Under the pieces are notes generated by a model. That model did not search any database. It saw only the letters and a list, made by a program, of their open reading frames with translations, and was not told the DNA's origin. This document shows positions 30,233 through 32,165 of a stretch of 32,165 nt of DNA, piece after piece. Positions within the stretch are counted from its first letter, which is position 1, and every line of letters begins with the position of its first letter. Source of the DNA: Lachnospira sp. UBA3212 (GTDB taxonomy: Bacteria > Bacillota > Clostridia > Lachnospirales > Lachnospiraceae); NCBI GenBank assembly GCA_002363615.1, contig DEWK01000008.1, positions 1 to 32,165 on the forward strand. Direction: 5' to 3'. A program made the position numbers and the translations under genes.

Positions 30233-31321
30233 TTAATAATCTAAGGTCTGCATATACTTCATATACTTAACGACCATCATAGCAATCTTAAAGGTGATTG
30301 CATCCTCAAACTTACGAAGATCAAGACCGGTACTCTTCTCCAACTTATCCAAACGATATACCAGAGTATTTCTATGGATATACAACTGTCTTGAAGTCTC
30401 AGATACGTTTAAGTTATTCTCAAAGAACTTGTTAATCGTGGAAATGGTTTCCTCATCAAATTCGTCTGGTGACTTGTTATCAAATACTTCTTTAATAAAC
30501 ATCTTACAAAGAGGAATTGGCAACTGATAAATCAAACGTCCGATTCCTAACTTGCTAAATGCTACCACACGCTTGCCGTTGTAGAAAATCTTTCCTACAT
30601 CCAAGGCCATACGCGCTTCCTTATAGGACTTTGAAACCTCCTTGATATCGCTAACCACGGTACCATAGGCAACATTCACCCTAGACATAACCTCTGAATT
30701 TAACATATCAAGCATAGTATTACCAATACGATCTAAATCCTCGGTCTTATCGCTATCCGCAATTTCTTTTACAACAATGATATTTCTCTCATCCACTGCG
30801 GTAATGAAATCCCCGGTCTTGTTAGAAAACAAGGTCTTAACCATCTCAAGAGCGCCGCTATCCTTCTCACTCTCTGTCTCGATAATGTAAACAACTCTTC
30901 TAGAATCGGTAGAGATATGAAGCTTCTTCGCTCTGTTATAGATATCAACCAGAAGGAGGTTATCTAACAAAAGATTTTTAATAAAGTTATCCTTATCAAA
31001 TCTCTCCTTATACGCTACCAAAAGATTCTGAACTTGGAAGGTTGCCATCTTTCCAACCATATATACATCGTCACTGGTACCCTTGGCAATCAGGATATAC
31101 TCTAACTGGTTCTCATCCTTTACTTTAAAGAACTGATAACCATTCATCTCCTGAGACTCTGCTGGCGACTCTACAAATGTCTGTACAGTGCCGCTAAATT
31201 CATCGGATACCTGATAAGTAGCTGCTAGAACCTTGCCATCTGTGTCTAAGATACAAAGATCAATTCTCGCAATTTTCTTTAACCCCTCAATTGTTGTTTG
31301 TAAAATCTGATTTGAAATCAT
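30233..31321 (-). CDS. PucR/CdaR-type transcriptional regulator
   Basis: The 362-residue protein has an N-terminal sensing part (about 1-130, starting ISNQILQTTIEGLKKIARID) like CdaR-type sugar-diacid regulators. A middle GGDEF-like fold spans about 135-270 (YNRAKKLHISTDSRRVVYII, AYGTVVSDIKEVSKSYKEA). A C-terminal PucR-type helix-turn-helix lies at about 300-355 (NKFFENNLNVSETSRQLYIHRNTLVYRL, split here as one motif region). The ligand cannot be read from the sequence. The ATG at 31321 follows GGGAG by about 10 bases. It has its own promoter and seems to share a transcript with ftsE, ftsX and the M23 hydrolase. That is an unusual partner for a metabolic-type regulator, and whether it controls them is unknown. 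Confidence 0.88.
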   Translation of the reverse strand: MISNQILQTTIEGLKKIARIDLCILDTDGKVLAATYQVSDEFSGTVQTFVESPAESQEMNGYQFFKVKDENQLEYILIAKGTSDDVYMVGKMATFQVQNLLVAYKERFDKDNFIKNLLLDNLLLVDIYNRAKKLHISTDSRRVVYIIETESEKDSGALEMVKTLFSNKTGDFITAVDERNIIVVKEIADSDKTEDLDRIGNTMLDMLNSEVMSRVNVAYGTVVSDIKEVSKSYKEARMALDVGKIFYNGKRVVAFSKLGIGRLIYQLPIPLCKMFIKEVFDNKSPDEFDEETISTINKFFENNLNVSETSRQLYIHRNTLVYRLDKLEKSTGLDLRKFEDAITFKIAMMVVKYMKYMQTLDY

Positions 31322-31397
31322 TAAATAATCACTCCCTGTCTTCAAACATCATCACCGTTCTTGTTTTTTTTCAAACAAAAATAGACCTTCAGACTAT

Positions 31398-31426
31398 ATA
31401 ATACCCCAAATACCCCAAAATTACAA
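31398..31426 (-). promoter_or_regulatory. Promoter of the regulator-ftsEX-hydrolase unit
   Basis: On the minus strand TTGTAA (31426-31421), a 17-base spacer and TATTAT (31403-31398) lie 77 bases before the start codon. The spacer and -10 contain the direct repeat TTTGGGGTA twice, which could be a binding site. The rest of the 198-base gap holds the terminator of the upstream ABC gene and an A/T-rich leader. Confidence 0.75.
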
Positions 31427-31458
31427 GAGAATTCAAGAAGACAGATGGGCTTCTACAA

Positions 31459-31493
31459 TAAAAAATCGCCAGGAGACACTCCTGACGATTTAT
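31459..31493 (-). terminator. Terminator after the sugar ABC ATPase gene
   Basis: On the minus strand AAATCGTCAGGAG and CTCCTGGCGATTT form a stem of about 13 bp with one G-U pair and a small loop, followed by TTTTTATTG. It starts about 27 bases after the stop codon at 31520. Confidence 0.92.
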
Positions 31494-31519
31494 ATAAAAT
31501 GAAATTATAAACTACCGAA

Positions 31520-32165
31520 TTAGTTTGCAATTACAAGCTCTGTCTCCTTATCGAAGATATGAAGTCTTGAAAGGTCCATAGCAAATGTAACTTCATCACC
31601 CGGTCTAGCAGTTGTACGAGGGTTAACTCTTGCTGTGCAGTTTGCACCTGCGATATCGAAGTATAAGAATACTTCTGCACCAAGTAACTCATAAAGACGG
31701 ATCGTAGCTGAGAACTTGCTTCCCTCTGACATAGATACGAAGCTTTCCTCATCATGAATATCCTCTGGACGAATACCCATAACTACGGTCTTTCCATCAT
31801 AACCACCGGCGATTACTGCCTGTGCCTGATCATCAGGAACCTTAATCTCAAACTTATCGAACTTAAGGTAAGCATCGCTACCATCAACACGTACCGTTGC
31901 ATCGATGAAGTTCATCTGAGGTGATCCCATGAATCCAGCTACGAATAAATTAACTGGCTTGTTGTAAAGGTTGATTGGTGTATCTACCTGCTGTACAACA
32001 CCGTCCTTCATAACTACAATTCTGGTACCAAGTGTCATAGCCTCTGTCTGGTCATGTGTTACATAAATGATAGTAGTCTCAAGTCTCTGATGTAACTTAG
32101 AAATCTCTGTTCTCATCTGTACTCTTAACTTAGCATCCAAGTTTGATAAAGGCTCATCCATAAGG
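31520..32165 (-). CDS. ugpC: Sugar ABC transporter ATP-binding protein, UgpC/MsmX type (partial)
   Basis: Only the C-terminal 214 or so residues are in the window; the gene continues past the right edge. Visible are Walker B and D-loop (MDEPLSNLDAKLR), the switch histidine (YVTHDQTEAMTLG) and the carboxyl TOBE-type regulatory domain with the conserved GIRPEDIHDEE. These belong to ATPases such as UgpC, MalK, MsmK and MsmX, which in Firmicutes often serve many sugar importers at once. It could energise uptake of arabino-oligosaccharides set free by the GH43 enzymes, but no permease or binding protein is in view. It is closed by its own terminator and is probably monocistronic at this side. Confidence 0.93.
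   Translation of the reverse strand, partial: LMDEPLSNLDAKLRVQMRTEISKLHQRLETTIIYVTHDQTEAMTLGTRIVVMKDGVVQQVDTPINLYNKPVNLFVAGFMGSPQMNFIDATVRVDGSDAYLKFDKFEIKVPDDQAQAVIAGGYDGKTVVMGIRPEDIHDEESFVSMSEGSKFSATIRLYELLGAEVFLYFDIAGANCTARVNPRTTARPGDEVTFAMDLSRLHIFDKETELVIAN

Overview
The window looks like the chromosome of a low-GC Firmicute of the class Clostridia, probably a Lachnospiraceae gut or rumen bacterium. The reasons are AGGAGG-type ribosome binding sites before nearly every gene, house-keeping proteins of clostridial type, and two very large secreted GH43 arabinanase-like proteins with lysine-rich Big_2 (bacterial Ig-like) domains. The genus cannot be fixed from the sequence alone.

Region 1 (1 to about 11966) is the right-hand part of an integrated phage-like element; its left end lies outside the window. 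A divergent genetic switch sits at 8443-8590. It has two face-to-face promoters and four copies of the dyad TTTCA-N5-TGAAA. Rightward run a two-HTH repressor, a small membrane protein, a DinD-family protein and a tyrosine integrase. Leftward runs an early operon: four small DNA-binding proteins, a tiny zinc-finger protein, a membrane-anchored SleB-type cell wall hydrolase, a small unknown, a two-zinc-ribbon protein, a single-chain SbcD-SbcC (Mre11-Rad50) fusion, and a replisome-organiser-like protein whose gene holds iteron-like repeats (a likely origin). The integrase is followed by three 11-bp-phased direct repeats, a two-way terminator and the 3' end of guaA, which is evidently the attachment site.

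Region 2 (11967-20971) is chromosomal: guaA with its own promoter and upstream terminator, then two secreted GH43 proteins. The first (1279 aa) is an internal duplication in which the N-terminal GH43 copy has lost both catalytic aspartates. The second (1066 aa) has the catalytic triad plus several Ig-like domains and a C-terminal beta-sandwich. Each has its own promoter.

Region 3 (20971-27240) is a ctpA-like protease, uvrB and uvrA in one tight operon. A near-perfect Gram-positive LexA box lies between the -35 and -10 of its promoter, which places the membrane protease under SOS control together with nucleotide excision repair.

Region 4 (27264-31493) is a PucR/CdaR-type regulator followed by ftsE, ftsX and a coiled-coil M23 peptidoglycan hydrolase. 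It reads as one transcription unit for septal wall hydrolysis. The window ends in the 3' part of a UgpC/MsmX-type sugar ABC transporter ATPase.
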